Assembly: GCF_003325955.1 (NCBI RefSeq)
Contig: NZ_CP030929.1
Location: 186,001-250,000, forward strand
DNA: 64,000 nt
Direction: 5' to 3'
DNA from: Aurantimicrobium sp. MWH-Uga1
Lineage (GTDB): Bacteria > Actinomycetota > Actinomycetes > Actinomycetales > Microbacteriaceae
Position 1 is the first letter of the stretch; every line of letters starts with the position of its first letter. This document shows positions 7,954 through 16,544 of the stretch, in pieces. The notes under the pieces are model-generated. The model made no database searches and was not told the DNA's origin. It worked only from the letters and a program-made list of their open reading frames with translations. The position numbers were made by a program, and so were the translations under genes.

Positions 7954-8901
7954 ATGACTTCTCCAGCTTCACCTGCACCAGAGAAGCTCTCCCGTTCCGG
8001 TTTGCTCTATGCCTTTGGGGCATATGGCTTATGGGGCCTCTTCCCGCTCTACTTTCTCGCCTTGGAACCAGCAACCCCCTTTGAGGTTGTTGGCTACCGC
8101 ATTCTCTTTTCTCTCGTCTTCTGTGCATTCCTCATTGCCGTCACGAGGAAATGGCGGCAACTCGCAGTCATTTTGAAACAGCGCAAGCTCATGCTCACTT
8201 TGGGCGTGGCAGCGGTCCTGATTTATATCAACTGGCAGGTCTTCATCCTGGCGGTGCTCAGTAACCAGATCGTGGAGTCGTCACTGGGCTATTTCATCAA
8301 CCCCATCGTCACAGTTGTCTTGGGTGTGATCGTGCTGCGCGAGAAACTGCGCACTATGCAGTGGGTTGCCGTCGGCATCAGCTTCGTTGCCGTCATTGTG
8401 CTCACGGTGAGCTATGGTGCCATTCCCTGGATTTCACTGACCTTGGCAGCGTCCTTTGGTTTGTATGGTCTGATCAAGAAGCGCACTGGACTATCGGTTG
8501 ATGCCATTAGTGGTCTCACTATTGAGACCATGTGGATGACGCCGGTGGCAATCATCCAGCTCATCATTGTTTCGAACCTGGTCGGGCTTTCCTTCTTTGG
8601 TTATGGACTCACTCACACTCTCTTACTTGCCTCAGCTGGTGTGGTCACCGCGGTGCCACTGATTATGTTTGGTGCAGGCGCTCGCCGACTGCCGTTGACC
8701 GCCATCGGATTGATTCAATACTCCACACCAGTGTTCTCGTTCTTGATGGCCGTCTTCGTCTTGCATGAGCCCATGCCACCGGTGCGCTGGGTGGGTTTCT
8801 TCATCATCTGGGTGGCCCTGATTGTGCTCACCACTGACATGCTGCGCCACGGCAAGGCGAACCGCCTTGCTCGCGCAGCTGAAGAACTCACTATCGAATA
8901 G
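7954..8901 (+). CDS. rarD: EamA-family transporter RarD
   Basis: 315 residues with ten predicted membrane segments arranged as two EamA/DMT repeats. The RarD subgroup features are the N-terminal GLLYAFGAYGLWGLFPLYF, the NWQVFILAV segment and SLGYFINPIVTVVLGV. RarD proteins are putative drug/metabolite permeases of the cytoplasmic membrane, named from chloramphenicol-sensitivity work; the substrate here is unknown. It is a single gene flanked by a hairpin and a separate transporter locus. Confidence 0.9.
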   Translation: MTSPASPAPEKLSRSGLLYAFGAYGLWGLFPLYFLALEPATPFEVVGYRILFSLVFCAFLIAVTRKWRQLAVILKQRKLMLTLGVAAVLIYINWQVFILAVLSNQIVESSLGYFINPIVTVVLGVIVLREKLRTMQWVAVGISFVAVIVLTVSYGAIPWISLTLAASFGLYGLIKKRTGLSVDAISGLTIETMWMTPVAIIQLIIVSNLVGLSFFGYGLTHTLLLASAGVVTAVPLIMFGAGARRLPLTAIGLIQYSTPVFSFLMAVFVLHEPMPPVRWVGFFIIWVALIVLTTDMLRHGKANRLARAAEELTIE

Positions 8902-8982
8902 AGCGCGTGCCATCTCAGCGAACTTACGTAGTGCTCGGTACTGTGGAGGCGGTAGTTAGTCGTTCACAGAAATGGGTACATC

Positions 8983-9789
8983 GTGGGTCTGAATAAGATT
9001 GCCGCCACAATCGTTGCAGGTGCGCTCGCACTCACGTTGGCTGGATGCTCCGGCGGTGAGGTAACACCCACTGCTACCCCAACTCCCGTGAAGCCTTCGG
9101 GTGACGGTGTGCTGCGCATTGGTGACATGACTCCAGTCACAGGCGACCTAGCTGCGTACTCTGCTTCTCAAGCTGCCGGTATTGAACTTGCTGTTCGTGA
9201 AATCAATGAACAGGGCGGCTACAACAAGGTTCCCGTCGAGGTCTTGCACCGCAACGCCGGTGACGGCGATGTGGCAGCAACTGAAGCCAGCTTCAATGAT
9301 CTGGTCTCTCGTGGTGTCGACGTCATTATTGCTCCTGCCTCCACGGGTGTTGCTGAAACCTTGGTCGAGCTGGTGGCTAAGAACGACGCCAACGTGGCTA
9401 TTGTCTCTATTGCCACCAAGGACAACGCGCCCAAGGGTGCGACAGTTACTGCAGTGAAAGCAGACGACGCTTTCGTTGCACAGCTGAAGAGCTCCGACCC
9501 TTCCGTGACCGAATACGGTTACGGTGCGGAGTCCTATGACCTCACTATTGCCTCAGCACTGGCAGCAACGGTTTCCAAAGATGACGGTGGCGCCTCGATT
9601 ACTCAGGGCCTCATTGCTGTGACTAACCAGGCGGGCTTTAAGTGCACCAGCTACGGCATGTGCGTCTCTGCTGTTAACGATAAGCAGGCCATCAATTACG
9701 TGGGTCCTGCAGGCCAGATTAACTACGACACAGAAACCGGCGTTGCCTACTTTGGCAAGACCATCGTCGTAGAGAAGAAGAAAAAGTAG
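8983..9789 (+). CDS. Shortened substrate-binding lipoprotein of branched-chain amino acid ABC type
   Basis: 268 residues from a GTG start, with a signal peptide and lipobox LAGC (Cys 22). Residues 40-150 match the first lobe of type-1 binding proteins (LRIGDMTPVTGDLAAYSA, AGIELAVREINEQGGYN). The protein then jumps to the C-terminal part (YGYGAESYDLTIASALAAT, followed by a two-Cys loop). Compared with the two full-length paralogs just downstream (437 and 436 residues), about 130 central residues forming most of the second lobe are missing in frame. It ends in a Lys-rich tail. It may be a decayed but still translated copy, or a protein with a non-transport role. Confidence 0.75.
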   Translation: MGLNKIAATIVAGALALTLAGCSGGEVTPTATPTPVKPSGDGVLRIGDMTPVTGDLAAYSASQAAGIELAVREINEQGGYNKVPVEVLHRNAGDGDVAATEASFNDLVSRGVDVIIAPASTGVAETLVELVAKNDANVAIVSIATKDNAPKGATVTAVKADDAFVAQLKSSDPSVTEYGYGAESYDLTIASALAATVSKDDGGASITQGLIAVTNQAGFKCTSYGMCVSAVNDKQAINYVGPAGQINYDTETGVAYFGKTIVVEKKKK

Positions 9790-9876
9790 TCTTCGGCGCA
9801 CATATCACGCGCCATTTGCACAAATTGTGCGCATAATCTGCGCAATATGACAATTTCTTTCGGTGTCTAACAGTTT

Positions 9877-9915
9877 GTTACCGAGTTGTAACCCGGAAAT
9901 GTTGTTTCAGGAAAC
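9877..9915 (+). promoter_or_regulatory. GlnR-like box upstream of the binding-protein gene
   Basis: GTTAC, 6 nt, GTAAC at 9877-9892 is followed about 18 nt later by GAAAC (9911-9915). The spacing of GTnAC and GAAAC half-sites resembles the actinobacterial GlnR nitrogen-control box, though the third half-site is poor. It lies about 75-115 nt before the ATG at 9991. Assignment is inference from half-site pattern only. Confidence 0.35.
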
Positions 9916-9990
9916 ATGTCTCGCCTAGTTTGGTAATACAACGAAGTGCGTCCTGCGCGCTTCGACTCATATAAATCACCAAGGAGTACC

Positions 9991-11304
9991 ATGCGAGAAA
10001 TTTCTCTCCGCACTCGTGCACTCGGTGGTCTGGCTCTCGCAGCTACGTCAGCACTGGTGCTGGCTGGTTGTGCGTCTGGATCTTCCGACGGTGGCTCAAG
10101 CGAGGCTGCATACACCGCAGCTGACTGTGCCGCTGACAGCACCAGCGAAAACACCTTCAAGGTAGGAACTATCCTCCCCGTAACCGGTTCGCTTGCGTTC
10201 CTCGGCCCACCCGAAATTGCTGGTGTTGGCCTTGCAGTAGCTGACATCAACGCAGCTGGTGGCGTAAACGGTATGGACGCCTGCCTCTACCAGACTGACT
10301 CTGGTGACTCAAGCGACATGTCTGTCTCTACCGCTTCAGCTGAAGACCTCATCAAGCAGAAGGTTTCTGTTGTCATTGGTACAGCATCTTCGAGTGTTTC
10401 TCTCAACGTTGTTGACTCGTTCACCGAGGCAGGCATTGTGCAGATCTCTCCTGCTGACACCTCTGCAGCTCTTTCTGGCTACAGCCCCTTCTACTTCCGT
10501 ACTGCACCACCAGACACCGTTCAGGGTTCTGCTCTCGGTCAGCTGATCGTCGGTGACGGAAACTCAACTGTTGCATTCCTCGTATTCAACGACTCCTACG
10601 GAACCGGTCTTCGTGACTCGACCGAAGCTGCAATCGTTGAAGGTGGCGGAAGCGTTGTTTACGGTGGAACCGGTAAGGGTCAGGAGTTCCCTCCTGCTCA
10701 GACCACCTTCTCCTCCGAAGTAACTGCAGCACTTGCAACCAACCCTGACGCTCTTGTTGTCATCGCATTCGATGAGACCAAGGCAATCATCCCCGAGCTC
10801 GTAGCTCAGGGCTGGACCATGGCTAACACCTACTTCACCGATGGAAACACCGGATCCTTCGAGAAGGACTTTGAAGCAGGTACCCTCGAAGGTGCTCAGG
10901 GAACCATCCCTGGTGCAGCTCCTTCGGACGAGGTAAAGGCACTCCTCGGCAAGTACTGGTCTGACGTTCAGGGCGAAGAGCTCACTGACTTCAGCTACGC
11001 TGCTGAGTCCTACGACTCGACCATCCTTGCTGCTCTCGCAGCAACCTTGGGCGGCGACAACACCCCAGCAACTATTCAGGCAAACCTGAAGGCAGTTTCT
11101 GGTGCTAACGGCGGCGAAAAGTGCACCACTTACACCGCTTGTGTTGACCTGATCAAGGCTGGCAAGGACATTCAGTACCAGGGTCCATCTTCGGTTGGTC
11201 CTTTCAACGACAAGAATGACCCATCCTCCGCGTTCATCGGTATCTACAAGTACAACGATGTCAACGTTCCAGTATGGGCATCTGCTGTTGAGGGTAAGTC
11301 CTAA
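9991..11304 (+). CDS. Branched-chain amino acid-type ABC transporter substrate-binding lipoprotein (copy 1)
   Basis: 437 residues from the ATG at 9991, preceded by AAGGAG. An upstream in-frame start at 9946 lacks a ribosome site. Signal peptide with lipobox LAGC (Cys 27), then a Ser/Gly linker and a complete two-lobe type-1 binding protein (LivJ/UrtA class) with GTILPVTGSLAFLGPPE, the IGTASSSVSLNV ligand region, ISPADTSAALSGYSP and FNDSYGTGLRDS. It should deliver amino acids or related compounds to the LivHMGF complex encoded at 22-26 kb. A tandem, nearly colinear copy follows at 11531. A UUCG-loop terminator separates the two. Confidence 0.92.
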   Translation: MREISLRTRALGGLALAATSALVLAGCASGSSDGGSSEAAYTAADCAADSTSENTFKVGTILPVTGSLAFLGPPEIAGVGLAVADINAAGGVNGMDACLYQTDSGDSSDMSVSTASAEDLIKQKVSVVIGTASSSVSLNVVDSFTEAGIVQISPADTSAALSGYSPFYFRTAPPDTVQGSALGQLIVGDGNSTVAFLVFNDSYGTGLRDSTEAAIVEGGGSVVYGGTGKGQEFPPAQTTFSSEVTAALATNPDALVVIAFDETKAIIPELVAQGWTMANTYFTDGNTGSFEKDFEAGTLEGAQGTIPGAAPSDEVKALLGKYWSDVQGEELTDFSYAAESYDSTILAALAATLGGDNTPATIQANLKAVSGANGGEKCTTYTACVDLIKAGKDIQYQGPSSVGPFNDKNDPSSAFIGIYKYNDVNVPVWASAVEGKS

Positions 11305-11323
11305 GCAGTAATTGCACACTAAA

Positions 11324-11362
11324 CAGCACCCCCGGTCTTCGGACCGGGGGTGCTGTTCTTTC
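11324..11362 (+). terminator. Rho-independent terminator with UUCG tetraloop
   Basis: A 14-bp perfect stem (CAGCACCCCCGGTC with its complement) closed by TTCG and followed by TTCTTT. It ends the first binding-protein transcript, so copy 2 needs its own promoter. Confidence 0.92.
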
Positions 11363-11399
11363 ACGCTATGGAATATTTCGAAGTAAGACATGTCCCGAT

Positions 11400-11480
11400 A
11401 TCCCCACAAAGACGGGGATGTTGTGTTGTGAGGCTCCGAACGATACACGGAACAGAAATACGATTTCTCTCCTTCGTATT
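11400..11480. promoter_or_regulatory. Leader region with two inverted repeats before binding-protein copy 2
   Basis: ATCCCC/GGGGAT with an 8-nt loop lies at 11400-11419. AATACGA/TCGTATT with a 10-nt spacer lies at 11457-11480, about 50 nt before the ATG at 11531. The second repeat has operator-like geometry. No regulator is identified. Confidence 0.35.
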
Positions 11481-11530
11481 ACCGTGAGGTGGGTTTGCTC
11501 TCTGCAGGCCCTTAAACAAAGAGGAGCATT

Positions 11531-12841
11531 ATGCGTGAACTTTCACTCCGCACACGTGCGCTCAGTGGTCTAGCTCTCGCAGCAACGTCAGCACTCGTGC
11601 TGGCTGGTTGTGCAAGCGGATCTTCTGACAACGCATCTGGCGCGACATACGCCGCTGCTGATTGTGCTGCAGACAGCACCAGCGACAACACATTCAAGGT
11701 CGGAACCTTGCTTCCCACCACCGGTAACCTTGCGTTCCTCGGCCCACCCGAAATTGCTGGTGTTGGTCTCGCAGTAGCGGATATCAACGCAGCTGGTGGC
11801 GTCAATGGTACCGACGCCTGTGTTTACAACACCGACTCTGGTGACTCCAGCGACATGTCTGTCTCTACGGCATCTGCAGAAGACCTCATTCAGCAGAAGG
11901 TGTCCTTCGTTCTTGGTGCTGCATCCTCGAGTGTGTCACTCAACGTAGTTGACGCCATCACCGAAGCAGGCATTGTTCAGATCTCTCCTGCAAACACTGC
12001 AGCAGCACTGTCTGGCTACAGCCCCTTCTACTTCCGTGTTGCACCACCAGACACCGTTCAGGGTAACGCTCTAGGCCAGCTCATCACCGGCGACGGAAAC
12101 TCCAGCGTGGCATTCCTCGTCTTCAACGACTCCTACGGAACCGGTCTTCGTGACTCGACCGAAGCAGCTATCAATGAAGCTGGTGGAGAAGTTGTTTACG
12201 GCGGTAAGGGTAAGGGTCAGGAATTCCCCCCTTCTCAGACCACCTTCTCATCTGAGGTCACTGCAGCCCTGGCTGCTAATCCAGACGCACTCGTTGTGAT
12301 CGCGTTCGATGAGACCAAGGCAATCATCCCCGAGCTCGTTGCTCAGGGTTGGGACATGGCTAACACCTACTTCGTTGACGGTAACACCAGTTCATTCGAA
12401 GCAGACTTCGAAGCAGGAACACTTGAGGGTGCTCAGGGAACCATTCCTGGTGCAGCTCCGTCAGACGAGCTCAAAGCATTGCTGAGCAAGTACTGGTCTG
12501 ACGTGCAGGGTGAAGAACTCACTGACTTCATCTACGCAGCAGAATCCTACGACGCAACCATGCTTGCAGCACTTGCTGCAACCAAGGGTGGCGACAACAC
12601 CCCAGCAACCATCCAGGCAAACCTGGCTGCAGTTTCTGGTGCTAACGGCGGCGAGAAGTGCACCACCTTCGCAGCCTGTGTCGACCTGATCAAGGCTGGT
12701 AAGGAAATTCAGTACCAGGGCCCATCTTCGATTGGTCCCTTCAACGAACTGAACGACCCATCCTCCGCATTTGTTGGTATTTACCAGTTCAACAACAAGA
12801 ACGTTCCCATCTGGGCAACAGCTGTTGAGGGTAAGTCCTAA
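11531..12841 (+). CDS. Branched-chain amino acid-type ABC transporter substrate-binding lipoprotein (copy 2)
   Basis: 436 residues, start preceded by AGAGGAG. Signal peptide and lipobox LAGC (Cys 27) as in copy 1, and the two proteins align end to end with most residues identical. Differences cluster in the ligand-region stretch (IGTASSS versus LGAASSS, ADTSAA versus ANTAAA) and the C-terminal 60 residues. This is a recent tandem duplication with enough change around the cleft to allow altered specificity. It has its own terminator downstream and operator-like repeats upstream, so the copies can be expressed independently. Confidence 0.92.
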   Translation: MRELSLRTRALSGLALAATSALVLAGCASGSSDNASGATYAAADCAADSTSDNTFKVGTLLPTTGNLAFLGPPEIAGVGLAVADINAAGGVNGTDACVYNTDSGDSSDMSVSTASAEDLIQQKVSFVLGAASSSVSLNVVDAITEAGIVQISPANTAAALSGYSPFYFRVAPPDTVQGNALGQLITGDGNSSVAFLVFNDSYGTGLRDSTEAAINEAGGEVVYGGKGKGQEFPPSQTTFSSEVTAALAANPDALVVIAFDETKAIIPELVAQGWDMANTYFVDGNTSSFEADFEAGTLEGAQGTIPGAAPSDELKALLSKYWSDVQGEELTDFIYAAESYDATMLAALAATKGGDNTPATIQANLAAVSGANGGEKCTTFAACVDLIKAGKEIQYQGPSSIGPFNELNDPSSAFVGIYQFNNKNVPIWATAVEGKS

Positions 12842-12884
12842 TAACCTCGTCCAAGCGTTATGGTGATCGCTTGGTCTGAACAAA

Positions 12885-12920
12885 AGATGCTCCGAGAAGA
12901 AATTCTCGGAGCATCTTTGT
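12885..12920 (+). terminator. Rho-independent terminator with GAAA loop
   Basis: A 14-bp perfect stem (AGATGCTCCGAGAA and complement) with a GAAA loop, followed by TTGTGTT. It ends the transcript of binding-protein copy 2. Confidence 0.88.
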
Positions 12921-12932
12921 GTTGAGGGAACT

Positions 12933-12957
12933 TACTCCCACTTAATAGTTCCTGGCG
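12933..12957 (-). repeat. Displaced guaA 3'-end fragment (attachment-site-like direct repeat, distal copy)
   Basis: These 25 bases match the last 25 bases of guaA at 14464-14488 with one difference, in the same orientation. Read on the minus strand the copy still encodes PGTIKWE then a stop, against PGTIEWE and stop in intact guaA. The pattern is what is left when an element integrates into the 3' end of guaA and restores the gene with its own copy. Confidence 0.75.
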
Positions 12958-13039
12958 ACAACCTCTTCACTTTGTGATGAGTGCTTGAACCTTATCCACA
13001 TATTGGGTAGCAATCGCTAACAGGAGGCGCGCGGGGTTT

Positions 13040-13045
13040 TAGCGT
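13040..13045 (+). promoter_or_regulatory. Leaderless-type -10 hexamer TAGCGT
   Basis: TAGCGT lies 6 nt before the ATG at 13052, with no Shine-Dalgarno in between. Confidence 0.45.
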
Positions 13046-13051
13046 ACCCAG

Positions 13052-13444
13052 ATGAGTGAAAAGAATACTTTACATTTAAGTAAAGTTTCCCGTACGCTGT
13101 TTTATGTGGGAACGCAAAAGGCCAATGAAGTTGGGGATTCATTTCTGGAAGATCTTGAACACTCTCCATTTGTTGCCCGAGAACTTGCAGCATCTCAATT
13201 GACAAATGATGCGCTGGTATTGCTCCAGACAGCTTTGACCAAAACTGGGACATCGCAGAAGGAACTAGCTGATCTGCTGGGTATTGGAGAAAGCAGAGTC
13301 TCCCAGGTCCTCAACGGTGACGGAAACATAAAGCTCACTACCCTTGCCCGGTACCTCAAAGCCTTGGGATACACGGTGAGCTTAGAAGCTCACCCGGTCA
13401 ACGCCGGCACTTCCCAGCTTTCTCGGGCCAGAAGATCAAAATGA
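13052..13444 (+). CDS. XRE-family helix-turn-helix regulator
   Basis: 130 residues. The N-terminal half (1-60) is unfamiliar. Residues about 62-112 form an XRE-type helix-turn-helix (TGTSQKELADLLGIGESRVSQVLNG, then IKLTTLARYLKALGYTV), as in HigA-type antitoxins and prophage repressors. It is the first gene of the insert at the guaA end, 75 nt before the VbhA-Fic pair, and has no HigB-like partner. It may regulate the neighbouring pair or be a stray antitoxin. Confidence 0.8.
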   Translation: MSEKNTLHLSKVSRTLFYVGTQKANEVGDSFLEDLEHSPFVARELAASQLTNDALVLLQTALTKTGTSQKELADLLGIGESRVSQVLNGDGNIKLTTLARYLKALGYTVSLEAHPVNAGTSQLSRARRSK

Positions 13445-13518
13445 TTCCCCTAGGTCAGTCAAGTGCTGTTTGAAATACTTATCAGCGAGTAAAATTGAAA
13501 AAGGCGGGAGGTTCTGTA

Positions 13519-13716
13519 ATGACGATAATTTCTAGTGTTCAAATAAGCGAACAATCGAGACGCAAGCTTGCCATTGCACGAGCCATTCACAATGGTGAGA
13601 TGGAAAATCTCACAGTGAACGAGCGTACCCGCAATGATATGAACGAGTATGCCCTCGGTCGAATCTCAGTTACTGAACTCATCAAGCGAGGCCGGGCACA
13701 GTTTGGTCTCAAATAA
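13519..13716 (+). CDS. VbhA-like antitoxin of the Fic toxin
   Basis: 65 residues from the ATG at 13519 with GGGAGG 9 nt upstream. It resembles VbhA-type Fic inhibitors: a helix with RRKLAIARAIHNGEMENLTV, then TRNDMNEYALGRISVTELI. The inhibitory motif of the family is (S/T)xxxE(G/N); here NGEMEN fits except that Asn replaces Ser/Thr. The antitoxin Glu normally blocks ATP gamma-phosphate binding in Fic. It overlaps the toxin gene by about 14 nt, which is the expected coupling. Confidence 0.82.
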   Translation: MTIISSVQISEQSRRKLAIARAIHNGEMENLTVNERTRNDMNEYALGRISVTELIKRGRAQFGLK

Positions 13717-14404
13717 CTTTGTAGACCCCTACAAAGATCCTGAGACAGGGATTTTTCGTAACCTCGTTGGTGCGAGAACTAAAGAGGCCTTAGATGAAGC
13801 TGAAGCTAACCTGGTTCCTCTGCGCGAGCTAGAGCTCTATTCATTCGATGAATTATCTATAGATGCCGTTTCTGAGATTCAGCAAATCCATCAACAGCTA
13901 TTTCAAGATATCTACGACTGGGCAGGAAAGTTTAGAACCGTAGATATTAGAAAAAATATCGAAGGCGCTGAGCCATTCTTAGCTGCAACTCAAATTCCAG
14001 CTGCTCTGGGTTATTTTGAATCCAATTTGCGAGATGCGCAGCAACTCAAAAACCTTAGCCGTACTACATTTATTGAACAGCTAGCTAAGTTTTATGACGA
14101 ACTGAACTTTATTCACCCGTTCCGAGAAGGAAACGGCCGAACGCAGCGAGTGTATTGGACTCGAATCGCTCTGAATGCCGGTTGGGAAATAAATTGGCTC
14201 TCCATTTCAGGTTTTGAAAATGACCGCGCCTGTCGAATTGCAGCAGAACAAAAGAATTTAGGGCCACTTCATAACCTCTTTGAGAAGTCAGTTCGTAAAT
14301 TTGGACCCAACTCCTACTTCACAAGCACTTCTGGAAGCACTTTGGGCGGGTCACCGGGATATGTATCTCCAGAAACAGAGGCATATAAAGGTTCCTCTAA
14401 CTAA
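13703..14404 (+). CDS. Fic-domain AMP-transferase toxin
   Basis: About 233 residues if it starts at the TTG at 13703, which has GAGG upstream. The frame is open from an ATG at 13649 deep inside the antitoxin gene. The complete catalytic motif HPFREGNGRTQR (His about residue 138) is intact, so AMP transfer to a target hydroxyl is expected. Ahead of it lie the family segments IQQIHQQLFQDIYDWAGKFRTVDI and FYDELNFI. The arrangement matches class I Fic modules such as VbhA/VbhT, whose toxins AMPylate gyrase and topoisomerase IV; the target here is not known. The module is more A+T rich than its neighbours. Confidence 0.88.
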   Translation: MVSNNFVDPYKDPETGIFRNLVGARTKEALDEAEANLVPLRELELYSFDELSIDAVSEIQQIHQQLFQDIYDWAGKFRTVDIRKNIEGAEPFLAATQIPAALGYFESNLRDAQQLKNLSRTTFIEQLAKFYDELNFIHPFREGNGRTQRVYWTRIALNAGWEINWLSISGFENDRACRIAAEQKNLGPLHNLFEKSVRKFGPNSYFTSTSGSTLGGSPGYVSPETEAYKGSSN

Positions 14405-14411
14405 TGAATAT

Positions 14412-14441
14412 GAAGCCCCGAGCCAAAAGATTCGGAGCTTC
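14412..14441 (+). terminator. Imperfect hairpin between fic and guaA
   Basis: GAAGC-CCGA and TCGG-AGCTTC form an interrupted stem with one bulge, between the convergent fic and guaA genes. No T-run follows. It is a weak bidirectional terminator candidate. Confidence 0.35.
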
Positions 14442-14462
14442 ATTACTTAGAGCAGCGAGTTG

Positions 14463-16028
14463 CTACTCCCACTCAATAGTTCCTGGCGGCTTGCTGGTGA
14501 CATCCAGCACGACGCGGTTGACCCCTGCTACCTCATTAGTGATGCGGTTAGAGATTTTGGCCAGGAGGTCATAGGGCAAACGTGTCCAGTCTGCGGTCAT
14601 GGCGTCTTCTGAGGAGACAGGGCGCAACACAATGGGGTGACCATAAGTGCGACCATCACCCATGACGCCTACCGAGCGCACGTCAGCAAGCAGAACAACG
14701 GGACACTGCCAAATCTCATCGTCCAGACCAGCTGCGCTGAGTTCATGACGAACAATGGCATCTGCTTCGCGCAGCAGGTCGAGACGCTCTTGTGTGACCT
14801 CACCCACGATGCGAATACCCAAACCAGGACCAGGGAAGGGCTGGCGGCCCACGATCTCGTGAGGAAGACCGAGCTCTCGACCAATGGCGCGCACCTCATC
14901 CTTGAAGAGGGTGCGCAGAGGCTCTACGAGTTCAAACTGGAGGTCTTCGGGAAGACCACCGACGTTGTGGTGGCTCTTGATGTTGGCAGTTCCACTGCCA
15001 CCACCAGATTCCACGACGTCGGGGTAGAGAGTTCCTTGAACCAAGAACTTGATGGGTTCCCCATCTGCCTCGGCTTCGGCCATGAGGTCGCGTTCAGCCT
15101 GCTCAAAGGTGCGAATAAATTCGCGACCAATAATCTTACGTTTGGTTTCTGGGTCACTCACACCCGCAAGTGCGGTGAGGAACTGTTCGCGGGCATCGAC
15201 GGTCACCAAACGAATACCGGTGGCCTTGACGTAATCTTCTTCAACCTGACGGCGCTCGTCCTGACGCAGCAGTCCGTGGTCTACAAATACACACACCAGC
15301 TGGTCGCCGACAGCCTTGTGAACAATGGCAGCAGCTACCGCAGAGTCAACACCACCAGAAAGACCACAGATCACGCGTCCTGAGCCCACTTGAGCGCGGA
15401 TAGCAGCCACCTGAGTCTCGATGACGTTCTCGCTGTTCCAATCTGCAGGGATACCAGCACATTTGTGCAAGAAGTTCTCCAGCAGGTCCTGACCGCACTC
15501 GGAATGCTTGACCTCAGGGTGCCATTGCACACCATAAAGTTTGCGCTCGTCGTTGGCGAAGGCCGCAACCGGGGTTGCGTCCGTTGAGGCAACGACAGTG
15601 AAGCCTGCAGGTGCAGTGGCAACCTGGTCACCGTGGCTCATCCACACGGTCTGGGTAACAGGCTGACCGCCCACGAGGGCGTGATCAGCCTGGAGGGTCA
15701 CATCTGTAGCACCGTATTCACGGCCACCGGTTTGTGCGACGGTTCCACCGAGAGCCTGAGCCATGACCTGGAAGCCGTAGCAAATACCAAAGACGGGAAT
15801 GCCGAGTTCCAGGATGGCAGGGTCCAGCGTGGGGGAGCCAGGCTCATAGACGCTGGAGGGCCCACCCGAGAGCACAATACCGACTGGGTTCTTGGCACTC
15901 ACCTCTGCTGCAGTGATGGAGTGAGGAACAATCTCGGAATACACCCCAGCTTCGCGCACGCGACGAGCAATGAGCTGAGCGTATTGTGCGCCGAAGTCAA
16001 CGACGAGAACGGGCTGGGGCTGACTCAC
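14463..16028 (-). CDS. guaA: GMP synthase (glutamine-hydrolysing)
   Basis: 521 residues. N-terminal class I glutaminase domain with catalytic Cys 83 in GICYGFQ and His-Glu in QWHPEV, then the ATP-pyrophosphatase domain with [10 protein letters not shown], then the dimerisation domain ending PPGTIEWE. It converts XMP to GMP. Its last 25 bases recur at 12933-12957 with the Fic insert in between. It overlaps the DUF3817 gene upstream by 4 nt, at the end of the minus-strand run that also contains guaB3 and guaB. Confidence 0.98.
   Translation of the reverse strand: MSQPQPVLVVDFGAQYAQLIARRVREAGVYSEIVPHSITAAEVSAKNPVGIVLSGGPSSVYEPGSPTLDPAILELGIPVFGICYGFQVMAQALGGTVAQTGGREYGATDVTLQADHALVGGQPVTQTVWMSHGDQVATAPAGFTVVASTDATPVAAFANDERKLYGVQWHPEVKHSECGQDLLENFLHKCAGIPADWNSENVIETQVAAIRAQVGSGRVICGLSGGVDSAVAAAIVHKAVGDQLVCVFVDHGLLRQDERRQVEEDYVKATGIRLVTVDAREQFLTALAGVSDPETKRKIIGREFIRTFEQAERDLMAEAEADGEPIKFLVQGTLYPDVVESGGGSGTANIKSHHNVGGLPEDLQFELVEPLRTLFKDEVRAIGRELGLPHEIVGRQPFPGPGLGIRIVGEVTQERLDLLREADAIVRHELSAAGLDDEIWQCPVVLLADVRSVGVMGDGRTYGHPIVLRPVSSEDAMTADWTRLPYDLLAKISNRITNEVAGVNRVVLDVTSKPPGTIEWE
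14464..14488 (-). repeat. guaA 3'-end attachment-site-like direct repeat (gene-proximal copy)
   Basis: The end of guaA, repeated with one mismatch at 12933-12957. The interval is 1,531 bp and contains only the HTH gene, vbhA and fic. Confidence 0.75.
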
Positions 16029-16540
16029 GCGGCCTCTCCTTGGGTAGTGGCGGTGGTGTTCTGTTTTTCCAGAAATGCCTCGACCAGCTTGGCGTATTTA
16101 GCTTCAACGTAGAACGACAGACCAGGGATGATTCCACCTAAGGCGATGAAGAACAGCTTGCCAAAGTCCCAGCGCATCTTGGACCAGATACGGAAGCCTG
16201 CGAAGAGATAAATCACATAGAGCCAACCGTGGATAATCAAGATGCCCAGCGAGAGGTTGATAGCTTCCACAGTGTCAGAAGGTACGAGAGCCAAGAACCC
16301 GTTGGGCCCAAAGGCTTCGATTTCGTAGCCAGGTTCGAAGAAGACAAACTCACCGGTTTCGGGATTGGTCATTCCACCAGGCCACACAAAAGAGTTGGTG
16401 CGAATGTCGATGCAGTACTTCAAGATCATCTCTGCACACAACAGCAGCAGGAAGCCACCGGTGATGTAGGACATCACCTTGTAGAACTTCAGAGCCCCAG
16501 GAATTCGTGGGATATCAGCGGCGCGAGGGGCTAAAGGCAT
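16025..16540 (-). CDS. DUF3817 family integral membrane protein
   Basis: 171 residues. Hydrophobic helices at about 18-42, 93-117 and 124-147 with the family pattern [25 protein letters not shown] and [19 protein letters not shown]; the [21 protein letters not shown] segment near the C-terminus is also typical. A 45-residue hydrophilic insert separates the first helix from the rest. Function is unknown. It sits between surf1 and guaA, overlapping guaA by 4 nt, and TAAACT lies 6 nt before its ATG. Confidence 0.88.
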   Translation of the reverse strand: MPLAPRAADIPRIPGALKFYKVMSYITGGFLLLLCAEMILKYCIDIRTNSFVWPGGMTNPETGEFVFFEPGYEIEAFGPNGFLALVPSDTVEAINLSLGILIIHGWLYVIYLFAGFRIWSKMRWDFGKLFFIALGGIIPGLSFYVEAKYAKLVEAFLEKQNTTATTQGEAA

Positions 16541-16544
16541 GGCT

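Noticed and set aside
9946..9990. Earlier start for binding-protein copy 1
   Set aside because: The ATG at 9991 has AAGGAG and begins a proper lipoprotein signal; the tandem copy starts at the same place.
12933..14488. Functional mobile element at guaA
   Set aside because: No integrase, transposase or excisionase was found between the repeats, so mobility cannot be claimed.
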